A stretch of 64,000 nucleotides of DNA. Source: Candidatus Vicinibacter proximus (GTDB lineage Bacteria > Bacteroidota > Bacteroidia > Chitinophagales > Saprospiraceae). Each line of letters opens with the position of its first letter. Positions within the stretch are counted from its first letter, which is position 1. This document shows, piece after piece, positions 47,321 through 58,079 of the stretch. Made by a program: the position numbers and the translations under genes. The stretch lies in the NCBI GenBank assembly GCA_016713905.1, contig JADJOE010000003.1:1860001-1924000 (forward strand), in the 5' to 3' direction. The notes below the pieces were generated by a model. It was not told the origin of the DNA. It ran no database searches and saw only the letters and a program-made list of their open reading frames with translations.

Positions 47321-50300
47321 TGGCAGTACTAACCCCACAGCAACGAAATACGCTAGAAACAGCGGTTAAGCAAGCCCGTAAATTTGCCGAGGTGGGTGCT
47401 TTTAATGCACTAAAGGCTATGGCGGTAAACAATCCTGAGCCTTTTTCGCACATGGCTGCCGAACAGCGTTCGCTAAGGAATAACCTGCGTAGCAAAGCCC
47501 GCTTATTAGGCGATGAATTACCTGCAAGTGGTGCTCAAAGAATTGATAATTTATCATACGAATTAGCTTATGAAACTTGGCACAAAATGTTGTTTGCAAA
47601 GTTTTTAGAAGCCAATAATTTGTTAATTCATACAGCTTCTGGTGTAGCTGTTACTATGGAAGATTGCGAAGAACTGGCAAGCGATGAAAATTTTATAGAT
47701 AAATGGGATGCTGCTGCCAATTATGCTTCTAAAATGTTACCTGCTATTTTTAGAACAGACGACCCCTTAATGCAAGTAAACTTTGCAACAGACGAAAGCA
47801 TAAAACTAGAAGCTATTATTGATGCCTTAGAAACTGAAATATTTACTGCCGATGATGCCTTAGGTTGGGTTTACCAGTTTTGGCAAAGCGAAGCAAAAGC
47901 AGTAATAAATGCCAGTGGTGATAAGATTGATGGAGCTAAACTTCCAGCTGTTACTCAATTATTTACCGAGCCTTATATGGTTCATTTTTTAATTGACAAT
48001 ACATTAGGTGCTTGGTGGGTAAACAGAAATCCTGGGGTCAAACCTCCAGTAAAATTTGAATATCTCCGCTTACTAGAAGATGGTACACCTGCTGCCGGAA
48101 ACTTTGAAGGATGGCCTAATAAAACAGCCGAAATAACTTCTTTAGACCCCTGCATGGGTTCTGGTCATTTTGTGGCATCCCTATTTCCTGTCTTTGCTGC
48201 TTTAAGAATGTACGAAGAAGGTTTAAGCAAAGAAGATGCTACCGATAAAGTAATAACTGAAAACTTACATGGCTTAGAACTAGATGCAAGATGTACCCAA
48301 ATTGCCGCATTTAATTTGGCATTAACCGCTTGGAAGTTTTGCGGACATTACAAAGAATTGCCCGAAATGAATTTGGCTTGCAGTGGCATTGCCCCAAAAG
48401 GAAAAGTTGAGGATTGGGTAAAGTTGGTAGGCAAAGTAAACCCTGATGAAAAAGGCAGAATGGAAAACGGAATGAGAATGTTATATGAACATTTTCAGTT
48501 AGCACCAGAATTAGGAAGCTTACTAGACCCTACTACAATAAAAGCTGATGTTTTTACTGCAAGCTTTAATGACTTGCAACCTGTACTTAAAAAAGCTCTA
48601 GAAAACGAAGCAGATACAGAACAGTTGGAAAGAGGTGTGATGGCCGCAGGGATAGCAAAAGCGGGTCAGCTACTTGCTAATACTTATACTCTAGTAATTA
48701 CCAATGTTCCTTATTTGGGCAGAAAACTAATGAACGATTTTATGCTTGAATATACCGAAAAATATTTCAGTGAATCGAAACAGGATCTTGCAACCGTTTT
48801 TATAGAACGTATCAAAAGTCTTTTAAACAGAAATTATACAATTGCTGTTGTTTCGCCACATAATTGGTTTACTATTAAAACTTATTTGAATTTTAGAAAA
48901 CTATTTATTAGTAACTTCAAAATCAATTTTACTACACATTTAGGTGCTGGTGCTTTCAGTCAAATAACAGGGGAAGTTGTAAATGTGATTCTATTAATTG
49001 GGTCAAAAAATTCAAAACCAAACAACGATAATCTATTCGGCTCAATTGACGTAAGTAAATCACTTTCTTTAAATGAAAAAAAAGATGGGTTGAAGGGTGA
49101 AACTACAATGTTGTTACAAGATAATTTAAAAAACAATCCAGATTGCAGAATAATTCTAGAGCTATTAGGTAATAGCCCATTGTTATCTAAAAAAGCGGAC
49201 TCAATACAAGGTCTTGTCACAGGTGACAATTTTTACCTCAGCAGAAATTTTTGGGAAGTTAAGTTAAACTCATTTGATAAAACCTGGAAATTAGTTCAGA
49301 GTGCTAATTCAAATCACAAAATTTTTGATGGTTTTGACAGAATAATAAATTATCAGAATAAGGGCAAACTGTTAGCAAGAAACCAAGGTTTAAAAGCATG
49401 GGGTAAATCAGGAATTTCAATTAATGTTACCAGCAAACTTTTTAGCTCATTATATTTTGGAGCAGCTTTTACTTCTGATATTGCAATAATTCAACCTAAA
49501 AATGCAAATGATATTTTGGCAATTTTTGAATATTGTGCTAATGAGTCTTTCTATAATGAAGTAAGAAAAATTGATAAAAAGTTGGGGGTTACAAACGCTA
49601 CCTTAGTTAAAGTTCCTTTTGATTTAGAACACTGGCAAAAAGTAGCAGCCGAAAAATATCCAAATGGTCTTCCAAAACCATACAGCGATGACCCAACACA
49701 ATGGTTGTTTCATGGGCATCCCATAAAAACAGACAATCCTTTACAAGTTGCTATTGCTAGGTTACTTGGCTATCGTTGGCCAGCTGAAAGTGACACAGAA
49801 ATGGAACTAGCAGACGAAGCCAAAACATTAATTGAAGCAGTAAAAGCATTCGACCCTTTAAGTGATGATGACGGTATTTTTTGTATTCCATCTGTAAATG
49901 CAGAACAAGCAGGTGCTGACAGGGTAAGAACATTTTTACAATCAGTATTTACTGGAGAATGGAACAACAATACCATTGCCGATTTATTAGACAAAGAGGG
50001 AGCAACTGCATCTAACCTTGAAGATTATTTACGCAAAGAGTTTTTTATTCAGCATTGTAAAGTTTTCCAAAACCGTCCATTTATTTGGCACATTTGGGAT
50101 GGCCGTAACGATGGTTTTTCGGCATTGGTAAACTACCATAAGCTAGATAAAGAAAACCTTTCAAAACTAATTTATACCTACTTAGGCGATTGGATTCGTA
50201 TGTGCGAAGCCAAAAAACGCAACGAAGAAAGCGGAGCAGAAGGTTTATTAAGTGCAGCACTAAAATTAAAAGATAAACTGGAAGCTATTCTTCATGGAGA

Positions 50301-50559
50301 AGCACCTTACGATATTTTTGTTCGTTGGAAATCTTTAGCAGAGCAGCCCATTGGTTGGGAACCCGATTTAAACGATGGAGTACGCTTAAATATTAGACCA
50401 TTTATAGAAGCAGATGTACTTCGCAAAAAGCCAAACATTAAATGGGGTATAGATAGAGGTAAAAATCCACCAAACAGCCATTGGGGCGAAATACGTGACA
50501 ATGATTTACATAAAACCATAGCAGAAAAAAGAGCTGCAAGAGAAAATATTAAGAAATAA
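47320..50559 (+). CDS. pglX: BREX adenine-specific DNA methyltransferase PglX (BrxX)
   Basis: 1,079 residues, typical. SAM-binding motif I LDPCMGSGHFV at about 275, and catalytic motif IV as TNVPYLG with NVPY at about 462 in place of the textbook NPPY, a variant common in the Eco57I-like class. A target-recognition region fills the middle and the C-terminal half is helical (ADEAKTLIEAVKAFDPLSDDDG). PglX methylates an adenine in a short asymmetric site to mark self DNA in BREX. The sequence recognised is unknown. Stop is followed after 2 nt by pglZ. Intact. Confidence 0.93.
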   Translation: MAVLTPQQRNTLETAVKQARKFAEVGAFNALKAMAVNNPEPFSHMAAEQRSLRNNLRSKARLLGDELPASGAQRIDNLSYELAYETWHKMLFAKFLEANNLLIHTASGVAVTMEDCEELASDENFIDKWDAAANYASKMLPAIFRTDDPLMQVNFATDESIKLEAIIDALETEIFTADDALGWVYQFWQSEAKAVINASGDKIDGAKLPAVTQLFTEPYMVHFLIDNTLGAWWVNRNPGVKPPVKFEYLRLLEDGTPAAGNFEGWPNKTAEITSLDPCMGSGHFVASLFPVFAALRMYEEGLSKEDATDKVITENLHGLELDARCTQIAAFNLALTAWKFCGHYKELPEMNLACSGIAPKGKVEDWVKLVGKVNPDEKGRMENGMRMLYEHFQLAPELGSLLDPTTIKADVFTASFNDLQPVLKKALENEADTEQLERGVMAAGIAKAGQLLANTYTLVITNVPYLGRKLMNDFMLEYTEKYFSESKQDLATVFIERIKSLLNRNYTIAVVSPHNWFTIKTYLNFRKLFISNFKINFTTHLGAGAFSQITGEVVNVILLIGSKNSKPNNDNLFGSIDVSKSLSLNEKKDGLKGETTMLLQDNLKNNPDCRIILELLGNSPLLSKKADSIQGLVTGDNFYLSRNFWEVKLNSFDKTWKLVQSANSNHKIFDGFDRIINYQNKGKLLARNQGLKAWGKSGISINVTSKLFSSLYFGAAFTSDIAIIQPKNANDILAIFEYCANESFYNEVRKIDKKLGVTNATLVKVPFDLEHWQKVAAEKYPNGLPKPYSDDPTQWLFHGHPIKTDNPLQVAIARLLGYRWPAESDTEMELADEAKTLIEAVKAFDPLSDDDGIFCIPSVNAEQAGADRVRTFLQSVFTGEWNNNTIADLLDKEGATASNLEDYLRKEFFIQHCKVFQNRPFIWHIWDGRNDGFSALVNYHKLDKENLSKLIYTYLGDWIRMCEAKKRNEESGAEGLLSAALKLKDKLEAILHGEAPYDIFVRWKSLAEQPIGWEPDLNDGVRLNIRPFIEADVLRKKPNIKWGIDRGKNPPNSHWGEIRDNDLHKTIAEKRAARENIKK

Positions 50560-50561
50560 AA

Positions 50562-52895
50562 ATGGCAAATAGTATTTACGATAAAGTAAGGCAAGCATTA
50601 AAGCAGGCAGAAAACCACAACAGTAATTTGATGGTTAAGCCCGAAGTAATTCTTTGGCCCGACCCAGAAAATCAATTCACAGATGTGATTGAAATACTGC
50701 AAAATGAAATGCCACAATTGCTTTTATACGGTAGTTATGAGCCTGCAAAAAAACAAGGTCCATCCATTTGGTTAAAATGTATGGTGGCCAAAATGCTACC
50801 CGAAGCAAATTGGGCAGATGGTGTTATTCCAATTATTTATTTACCAGGTGTAGCAAAAAGCGATTTACGCAATGTAGAAGAAGCTGGCTTAGATTTTCAA
50901 CCATTAATAGAATATCAATACACTGGTGTTTTATTTATGCAAGAAAATGGGCGTGAGTGGTCAATATTAGCATTTGTAGAAAACCCGCTTAATGGCTTAG
51001 GGATAAAGGTTGCAAAAGACACCGCAACCAAAGAGTCACTAAAAAAATCACTCCCATCAATTTTTCAAGACACCGAAATTTTAAAAGGCAAAACACAATT
51101 AGATGCCGCTTTTTTAAACAACCTTTTGTTCCCCGATTTAATTCCTAATTTGCTTAAATGGATGTGCAAAGGAGACAGTTTTTTGCAACAAATGGAAAAA
51201 GGAAGAAGCGAAGTATTTAAAAATTTATGCAAAAACCAATACGATTTTGAACCCGACTACAAAGACATAAAAGCTACTTCTGAAAAACTTGGGGCACAGC
51301 GTGGCAATTGGAAATATGTTTGGCAATTGTACGCCAATGCACCAAAAAAATACCCCGAAATAGAAGCACTACTTCGATTATCAAAACCAACAGACTTAGG
51401 CAGTGGCATGTTTGCTTATCCCGAAGAAAGTTGGCCTCAAGTAAACGAAACAGCCGAAGAAACACTCCTTGCTGAATTGGTAAAACTAGCTTCACTTCAA
51501 CCCAAAGAAGCAACAAGTAAATTAATAGCACTGCACGAAACAAACAAAAAACGTCTAACTTGGGTATGGCACGAATTAGGTAAATCGCAACTTGCCCATT
51601 CCTTGCAGTTTTTAGTGCAAATGGCAAAAATTTGTACCGAAGCATTCCCCTCATCATCAATTGAAGAACTAAAAAAATACTATACATCAGAGGGCTTGCA
51701 GGCAGATCAATACATGAGAAAGGCTTTTGCAGCTGTAAAAAGCGATAAAGATAAAAAAGCAATTAGGGCCATTATTCAATTGGTTTATCAACCTTGGCTT
51801 GAAATAGTAACCAATCAATTTCAATCGTTAGTAAAAACAGATGCCACCATATTTTCAAATCAAAAGGCAGCAGAGGAAACTGAAAAATATGTATTGTTTG
51901 TTGATGCTTTTAGATACGAATTAGCACAAGAGTTCTATGAACGATTAATAAAATTAAAGTATCAAGTTACTCTCAAAAGCAATTGGTCTGCAATTCCATC
52001 ACTAACTCCAACGGCAAAACCAAATGTTTCTCCAATTGCAATTTCCGTATCGGAAACAAGCAATATAGAAGAATTTAGACCTCAACTAGCAAATGGTAAA
52101 GATTTGCAAACAGCAGCTTTTCGAGAGCAATTAGTAACCAATGGTTTTAAGCTCATTACAAAACCAAATGATATTGATGCTAAAGGTAAATCATGGCAAG
52201 AGATTGGTGATATTGATACCAAAGGCCATGAAGAACAAGCAGACATGGTAAAACGTGTAGAAGAATTGTTTGAACAAATTCAAGAAGCTTTAGATGTTGC
52301 TTTTGAAAAGGGTGTAAAGCGTATAAAAATTGTTACAGACCACGGTTGGTTATTAATGCCAGGTGGTTTACCTAAAACACAATTAAATGCAGGTTTGGCA
52401 GAAACCCGTTGGGGTCGTTGTGCTTTAATTAAAGATGGTGCAACAACCGACCTATTGCATCTACCTTGGCGTTGGAATCCAAATATTTTTATTGCCTATG
52501 CACCCGGCATTAACTTCTTCAAAATAAATGAAGAATATGCACACGGTGGTATTTCTATTCATGAATGTTTAGTTCCGGAATTGATAATTGAAAATCCAAA
52601 TGTTGATGATATAGATGCAGATATTAAAACGGTGAAATGGGTAAATCTAAAATGTTCCATCCAAACAAATGATGTGCCTGATGGATATAAAATTGATATA
52701 AGAACAAAATACAATGATGCATCAACTAGCGTAATTGACCGTTCAAATAGAGATAAAAAAATTATTGGCAATTCAGTAACGCTTTTAATTGATGATGCCT
52801 TTGAATACCAATCTGCAACCATAGTTCTTATGGACGAAAACGAGAGAATATTAAACAAAAAAGCCAACAACCATTGGGGGTTAAAAATAATATAA
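50562..52895 (+). CDS. pglZ: BREX alkaline-phosphatase-like protein PglZ
   Basis: 777 residues. N-terminal BREX-specific region, then the PglZ domain with metal-site motifs VLFVDAFRYELAQEF (about 440-455), KIVTDHGWLLMPGG (Asp-His) and the C-terminal YAHGGISIHECLVPEL. PglZ is a metal-dependent nuclease/phosphodiesterase-fold protein needed for BREX function. Start is 2 nt after pglX and the end is 2 nt before brxL, so the operon is continuous. Intact. Confidence 0.93.
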   Translation: MANSIYDKVRQALKQAENHNSNLMVKPEVILWPDPENQFTDVIEILQNEMPQLLLYGSYEPAKKQGPSIWLKCMVAKMLPEANWADGVIPIIYLPGVAKSDLRNVEEAGLDFQPLIEYQYTGVLFMQENGREWSILAFVENPLNGLGIKVAKDTATKESLKKSLPSIFQDTEILKGKTQLDAAFLNNLLFPDLIPNLLKWMCKGDSFLQQMEKGRSEVFKNLCKNQYDFEPDYKDIKATSEKLGAQRGNWKYVWQLYANAPKKYPEIEALLRLSKPTDLGSGMFAYPEESWPQVNETAEETLLAELVKLASLQPKEATSKLIALHETNKKRLTWVWHELGKSQLAHSLQFLVQMAKICTEAFPSSSIEELKKYYTSEGLQADQYMRKAFAAVKSDKDKKAIRAIIQLVYQPWLEIVTNQFQSLVKTDATIFSNQKAAEETEKYVLFVDAFRYELAQEFYERLIKLKYQVTLKSNWSAIPSLTPTAKPNVSPIAISVSETSNIEEFRPQLANGKDLQTAAFREQLVTNGFKLITKPNDIDAKGKSWQEIGDIDTKGHEEQADMVKRVEELFEQIQEALDVAFEKGVKRIKIVTDHGWLLMPGGLPKTQLNAGLAETRWGRCALIKDGATTDLLHLPWRWNPNIFIAYAPGINFFKINEEYAHGGISIHECLVPELIIENPNVDDIDADIKTVKWVNLKCSIQTNDVPDGYKIDIRTKYNDASTSVIDRSNRDKKIIGNSVTLLIDDAFEYQSATIVLMDENERILNKKANNHWGLKII

Positions 52896-52896
52896 T

Positions 52897-54945
52897 ATGG
52901 AATTAGATAAAATTGACCAAATTTCAGCAAAAAGCTTTCGAAGGCTTTATTGTGCGAAAAGATTTACTAGAGAAATTTTCGCAAAACCTACCCAGTTCAA
53001 CTTATGTAATAGAGTTTTTACTTGGGCGTTATTGTTCTACTACCGATGAAAAGGAAATTCAAGAAGGACTTGAAATTGTAAAAAAAGGCAATTACAAGAC
53101 AGAACAGTTCGTACATGTGAAGAAGAATATTTTAAATCTAAAGCCAGAGAAAAGGGTTCTATCAAATTAATTGATATAATTACTGCAAAGCTAGATACTG
53201 CAACTGATAGTTATGTAGCAATTTTGCCTAGCTTACAACTCAACAAAGTTCGTATTTCATCCGAATTAGTTAGTGCAAACGATAGAATGTTAACAGGTGG
53301 CTTTTATGCTGAAATAGAATTGGAATATGATGCAGTAATTGCCCAAGAAAACTCAGGAAGACCTTTTGGTGTAGTGAGCCTTAGACCCATTCAGTTATCA
53401 CAAAGAAATGTTTTAGAAGTACTTTATAAAGGGAGAGAAAATTATACGCTTGAAGAATGGAAAGATTTCTTAATTCGTTCCATTGGTATGGAACCTAGTA
53501 CCCTAACAGAAAAAGCAAAAAATGTTTTGTTTGTTAGAATGATTCCATTTGTTGAAAGAAATTACAACATTGTAGAATTAGGTCCAAGAGGCACAGGAAA
53601 GTCCCATTTATATCAGCAAATATCTCCATACTCACATCTAGTTTCTGGTGGCAAAGCAACAGTAGCTAAAATGTTTGTAAACATGGGTAATGGCGAACGT
53701 GGTTTAGTATGCAAATATGATGTTGTTTGTTTCGATGAAGTTTCAGGAATTTCATTTGACCAAAAAGATGGCGTAAACATTATGAAAGGCTACATGGAGA
53801 GTGGCGAATTTAGCAGAGGTAAAGAGCCTATAAGAGCTGATGGTGGCATTGCAATGGTAGGTAATTTTGATGTAGATGTAGAACATCAACAAAGAGTAAG
53901 TCATTTATTTGGCCCAATGCCAAAGGAAATGAGAGACGATACCGCATTCATGGATCGTATTCATGCTTTTGTTCCTGGTTGGGATTTTCCTAAATTAAAT
54001 AAAACCTACTTCACTGAACATTTTGGAATGGTAAGTGATTTTCTTGCAGAATGCTGGACAAGACTAAGAGATATAAACCGAGTTTCAACAGTACTTCCAA
54101 GGGTAGATTATGGTGGTGCATTAAGTGGTAGAGATACAACAGCAGTAAATAAAACATTAAATGGTCTGCTAAAATTAATGCAACCAAATCCAGAAGCACC
54201 AATTTCAGATGAACTTTTAGAATGGGCAATAAAAATTTCATTAGAATATCGCAGACGAGTAAAAGAGCAACAGAAACGTGTTGGTTCAGCCGAGTTCAGA
54301 AACACTCACTTTAGTTATAGAATTGGTGAAGATGGTATTGAAACTTTTGTTACCACACCCGAAATACACAGTGAAAACACAATTAGTGAAGACCCATTGC
54401 CACGGGGGCAAATATGGGCACTAAATGCAGGTGGTCAAGAAGAAACAACAGGGCTGTATAAAATAGAAATCAATTCAAACCCAGGTTCTGGAGTTAAAAT
54501 TCTCAATAGGCCAACTCCACCACAATTTCAAGAAAGTGTTCGTTTTGCAGAACAAAACATATATAGCAAAGCAAAAGAATTACTTGGCGACAGAGACCCA
54601 AGGTCAACAGAATTTTCATTGCAATTAAGAGCCTTTGATGCTTCTAAAAGTGGCAACGGAATGGGCATGGCAGTATTAATGGCTATGTGCAGTTCCATTC
54701 TTGAAAAAAGCACAAAAGGCGGTTTAGTTATAGTTGGTCAACTAAACTTAGGTGGTTCATTAGATATGGTTTATAATGCTGTAAATCTTGCCGAAATATC
54801 AGTTGAGAAAGGTGCAACAACTTTGCTAATACCCTTAAATGCCAGAAAGCAACTAAATGAGCTTTCAGATGAAATGATTACCAAAATCAACATTCAATAT
54901 TATACAGATTTAAAGGATTGTTTGATTAAAACATTAATGGATTAA
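52897..54945 (+). CDS. brxL: BREX Lon-like AAA+ protein BrxL (two compensating frame breaks as given)
   Basis: 682 residues when joined. The ATG at 52897 reads MELDKIDQISAK, then goes out of frame at the A run 52929-52933 (one A too many); the shifted frame carries FEGFIVRKDLLEKF and EFLLGRYCSTTDE; one missing base near 53116 restores the first frame. Walker A LGPRGTGKSHLY, Walker B VVCFDEVSGI and a C-terminal Lon-like domain with FSLQLRAFDASKSGNGMGMAV follow. BrxL is a DNA-binding AAA+ ring that defines type 1 BREX. The conserved Ser-Lys dyad of Lon proteases should be checked. It is followed after 16 nt by the nuclease gene. Confidence 0.9.
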
Positions 54946-54961
54946 TTAATAACAGAATAAA

Positions 54962-55866
54962 ATGGCACTATACATAAACCAAACAGGCAAACTAAAAGAG
55001 GTAAAAGAAAAGCCCTTCAAACTGGAAAAGGATATTCAAAAAGTCTTTGAGGCAAACTTGTATGCCATTATGGGTTTGGAATTGGTAAAGAGTGAGTTTA
55101 CCATTAAAAACAAGCGTATAGATACGTTGGCTTATGATGCACAGGCTTGTGCCTTTATCATTATCGAATACAAGAGAGATAAAAATATCAGTGTAGTTGA
55201 CCAGGGCTTTACTTACCTAAGCCTAATGCTTGAAAATAAAGCAGATTTCATTGTGAGTATAACGAAAGTTTAAAACGCAATCTTAAAAGAGAAGATGTAG
55301 ACTGGAGTCAAACAAGGGTAGCATTTGTTTCACCGAGCTTTACAGAAAACCAAATACAGGCAACAAACTTTAAAGACATTGCTATTGAATTATGGGAAGT
55401 AAAGCAGTTCGAGAATGACACCCTTGCCATCAACCCAATTAAAAAGTCTGTTGCAGCTGAAAGCATAAAGCCCATCACTCAGCAAACCCAATCACTAAAG
55501 AATATAACTGCCGAAATCAAAGTATATACAGAACAAGATCATATTGAAAAAGCCTCTGACCTCACAGCAGAGTTGTACGAAAAATTCAAAGCAGCTATCC
55601 TCAATCTTACTGATGGAATTGAAGTAAAGCCTCAAAAGTTTTACATCGCTTTCAAGAAAGGAAAAAACGTAACAGACATTGCAATCTTAAAAAAATCACT
55701 AAAGCTTTTCATAAATGTTAAAGCTGGACTGTTAGACGACCCCAAGAAATTAGCACAAGATGTTTCCAATATTGGGCATTGGGGAAATGGTGATTATCAA
55801 ATTCAAGTGGAAGACGATAAAGACCTTGAGTATATAATGAGTTTAGTAAAGCAAGCAATACAATAA
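54962..55866 (+). CDS. PD-(D/E)xK nuclease-like protein, DUF5655 type (one frame break as given)
   Basis: About 302 residues when joined. The N-terminal 100 residues show a restriction-endonuclease fold: KRIDTLAYDAQACAFIIIEYKRDKN carries the D ... ExK catalytic triad. The frame breaks after KADFIV near 55255, where one more G continues as EYNESLKRNLKREDVDWSQTRVAFVSPSF. The C-terminus is DUF5655-like (KPQKFYIAFKKGKNVTDIAILKK). It lies 16 nt after brxL and 18 nt before the Argonaute gene. It could be the effector nuclease of that Argonaute or a BREX add-on; the sequence does not decide. Confidence 0.8.
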
Positions 55867-55884
55867 TGACATAAAACTTTTTTG

Positions 55885-57954
55885 ATGCAAGAGATTCAAT
55901 TAAATATCATCCCATTTTCACCAACTGTTACAAAGTTGGAAGTAGGTTTATTCAAAGAAAAAACTGAAGGCTACGCCTCTTTGCATAAAGGCGAATATCC
56001 AAAAGAATTGTGGGAGCAATATGAAAGTGAGTTAAAAGAAATTAGTCACCTGTACTGCAACTTTTCTACTACAGAAAATGCTGATTATACAACCACAGTA
56101 GATATAAAGAAGAACAGCAATTTTGGTTTGCATTACTTCCGTTTTCTTATCTATAATTATTTGCAAGACAAAGTAGATGTCTTGTTTCCAAATTTTGTAA
56201 ATGATGTAGAAGTATGGCAACACGATAAAAACAAAAGCACCACAAAATTTAATCTATACAACAAATTCACCCTTAAAGTGCAGTATGCAAGGGTATCTAA
56301 TACATTTGAATTAGTAGTGTCTTACGATGGCACAGCAAAGCTGTACGCCAAATCAATGCAAGACATTGGCAACATAGACACCGATAAAATTACTTGGGTA
56401 AACAGCAATGGCAAATTATTCCGTTGGATAAAGATGCCACCGGAAGAAAAGCAAGATTTAGATAAAATATTTCCACTGCTCAATAACCCACTAAAAAAAG
56501 AGTTTGAAATACCATTCGATAAACCTGATTTCAGCAACCGCTATCCAAAGTATTTAGGATTTATAAATGCTTTCTACAATACTGTATTAAATACCAAAGG
56601 CTTTAAAAACATTATACCATTAAGCAAAGATGGTTTTTGGAAAGTGAATGAAGACCAAACTTTTAGAACCAAACACAATTCTAACGAATTGTTATTTGGC
56701 AAAAACACACTTTCCATCAATCCATTGGCAGGTATGAAAAATGGTCCGTATAAAAAATCACCGCACAATAATGTTAAATTCTTTTTCATTTACCATCCCG
56801 AAGACAAAGCCATAGCAGTTGCAAATATTTACCGCTATTTCAACAAAGGCTTTTTCAAAAAGAATGATGAAGGCCAAGAATACAGAGCATTTCCAGACAT
56901 CTACACTTACATCAAACAACCTCTTCTATTAGATATTGCAAGCAATATTGAAATACAAGACAAAACAAATATTGTTGCTGAGGTTGATGCAGCCATAAAG
57001 AATACAGTAAGAACACCCAATACGCAATATGTGGCCATTTACATTAGCCCAATTGCCAAAACAGAAGAAAACACCGACCTGCTAAATGTGTACTATAAGG
57101 TAAAAGAAATCCTCATAAAACACGACATCAGCTCACAGGTTATCTTCAATCAAAACTTAGCAAGAGAAGATTTTAATTTATACTTACCCAATATTGAAAT
57201 TGCATTGTTGGCAAAGCTGGGCGGTGTTCCCTGGCGTTTAAATTGTTCAACAGTCAATGAGTTGATAGTTGGAGTTGGTGCATTTTACAGCCACAGCAAT
57301 AAAACTAAATACGTGGGTTCGGCTTTCTGTTTTAATAACGAAGGCATATTTGAAGGCTTTGACTGTTTCGGTGCAGATGAAACGTTGATGTTGGCAGGAA
57401 GCATTCGTAATGCTGTTACTACTTATGTGGAGCAAAAGAAAGATGCAAAAAGGCTAATCATTCACTTCTACAAGAAAATGTCCGAGCAGGAATTAGAACC
57501 AATCTTGGATGTGCTGCATCATTTAGAATTGGACATTCCTGTAATAGTAGTTTCAATCAACAAAACAGAAAGCAAGGAGTTATTGGCATTTGATATTAAA
57601 GACCCTAAAAACTTAATGCCATTAAGCGGCACTATTTTGCAAATAGGAAAAAGAGATTATCTCCTGTGCAACAACACACGTTATGCAGCAAATAGTCCAG
57701 TAAGAAATAAAGAATATCATTTCCCAATCAAACTGCACATATCAAGTACCCACCCGGAAGAGTTTGATGACATTGCTGTAGTAAAAGATTTGATGGATCA
57801 AGTGTATCAGTTCAGCCGTATGTATTGGAAAAGCATCAGCCAACAAAGTTTACCAGTTACAACCCTCTATCCCGAAATGGTAGCAGAAATGTATCCCCAC
57901 TTTGAGAACGAACACTTATCCGATTTTGGTAAAAATAATTTGTGGTTTCTATAA
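55885..57954 (+). CDS. Prokaryotic Argonaute (Piwi-domain protein), probably catalytically inactive
   Basis: 689 residues from ATG 55885. The C-terminal half has a Piwi domain: LLAKLGGVPWRLNC, NELIVGVGAFYSHSNKTKYVGSAFCF, FGADETLMLAG, RLIIHFYKKM, PVIVVSINKTES, PLSGTILQIG and YQFSRMYWKSISQQSLPVTTLYPEMVAEM. The first catalytic Asp of the slicer tetrad is replaced (VGVG, Gly about 465) and the RDG-type Asp is absent (HFYK), so it should guide but not cut. The length fits the long-B pAgo class, whose members act with a separate effector. The adjoining nuclease gene is the obvious candidate partner. Intact. Confidence 0.85.
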   Translation: MQEIQLNIIPFSPTVTKLEVGLFKEKTEGYASLHKGEYPKELWEQYESELKEISHLYCNFSTTENADYTTTVDIKKNSNFGLHYFRFLIYNYLQDKVDVLFPNFVNDVEVWQHDKNKSTTKFNLYNKFTLKVQYARVSNTFELVVSYDGTAKLYAKSMQDIGNIDTDKITWVNSNGKLFRWIKMPPEEKQDLDKIFPLLNNPLKKEFEIPFDKPDFSNRYPKYLGFINAFYNTVLNTKGFKNIIPLSKDGFWKVNEDQTFRTKHNSNELLFGKNTLSINPLAGMKNGPYKKSPHNNVKFFFIYHPEDKAIAVANIYRYFNKGFFKKNDEGQEYRAFPDIYTYIKQPLLLDIASNIEIQDKTNIVAEVDAAIKNTVRTPNTQYVAIYISPIAKTEENTDLLNVYYKVKEILIKHDISSQVIFNQNLAREDFNLYLPNIEIALLAKLGGVPWRLNCSTVNELIVGVGAFYSHSNKTKYVGSAFCFNNEGIFEGFDCFGADETLMLAGSIRNAVTTYVEQKKDAKRLIIHFYKKMSEQELEPILDVLHHLELDIPVIVVSINKTESKELLAFDIKDPKNLMPLSGTILQIGKRDYLLCNNTRYAANSPVRNKEYHFPIKLHISSTHPEEFDDIAVVKDLMDQVYQFSRMYWKSISQQSLPVTTLYPEMVAEMYPHFENEHLSDFGKNNLWFL

Positions 57955-58079
57955 AATAAAAAGCAATGTAAAATGAGCAGAACAATAAATACCCAGCATT
58001 TCAATAATATTTTCATCAATGCAGATACAGTGCACAGGTGTGTATTTACTTTGCTCCATAATCTTAAAAACGTAATTAT

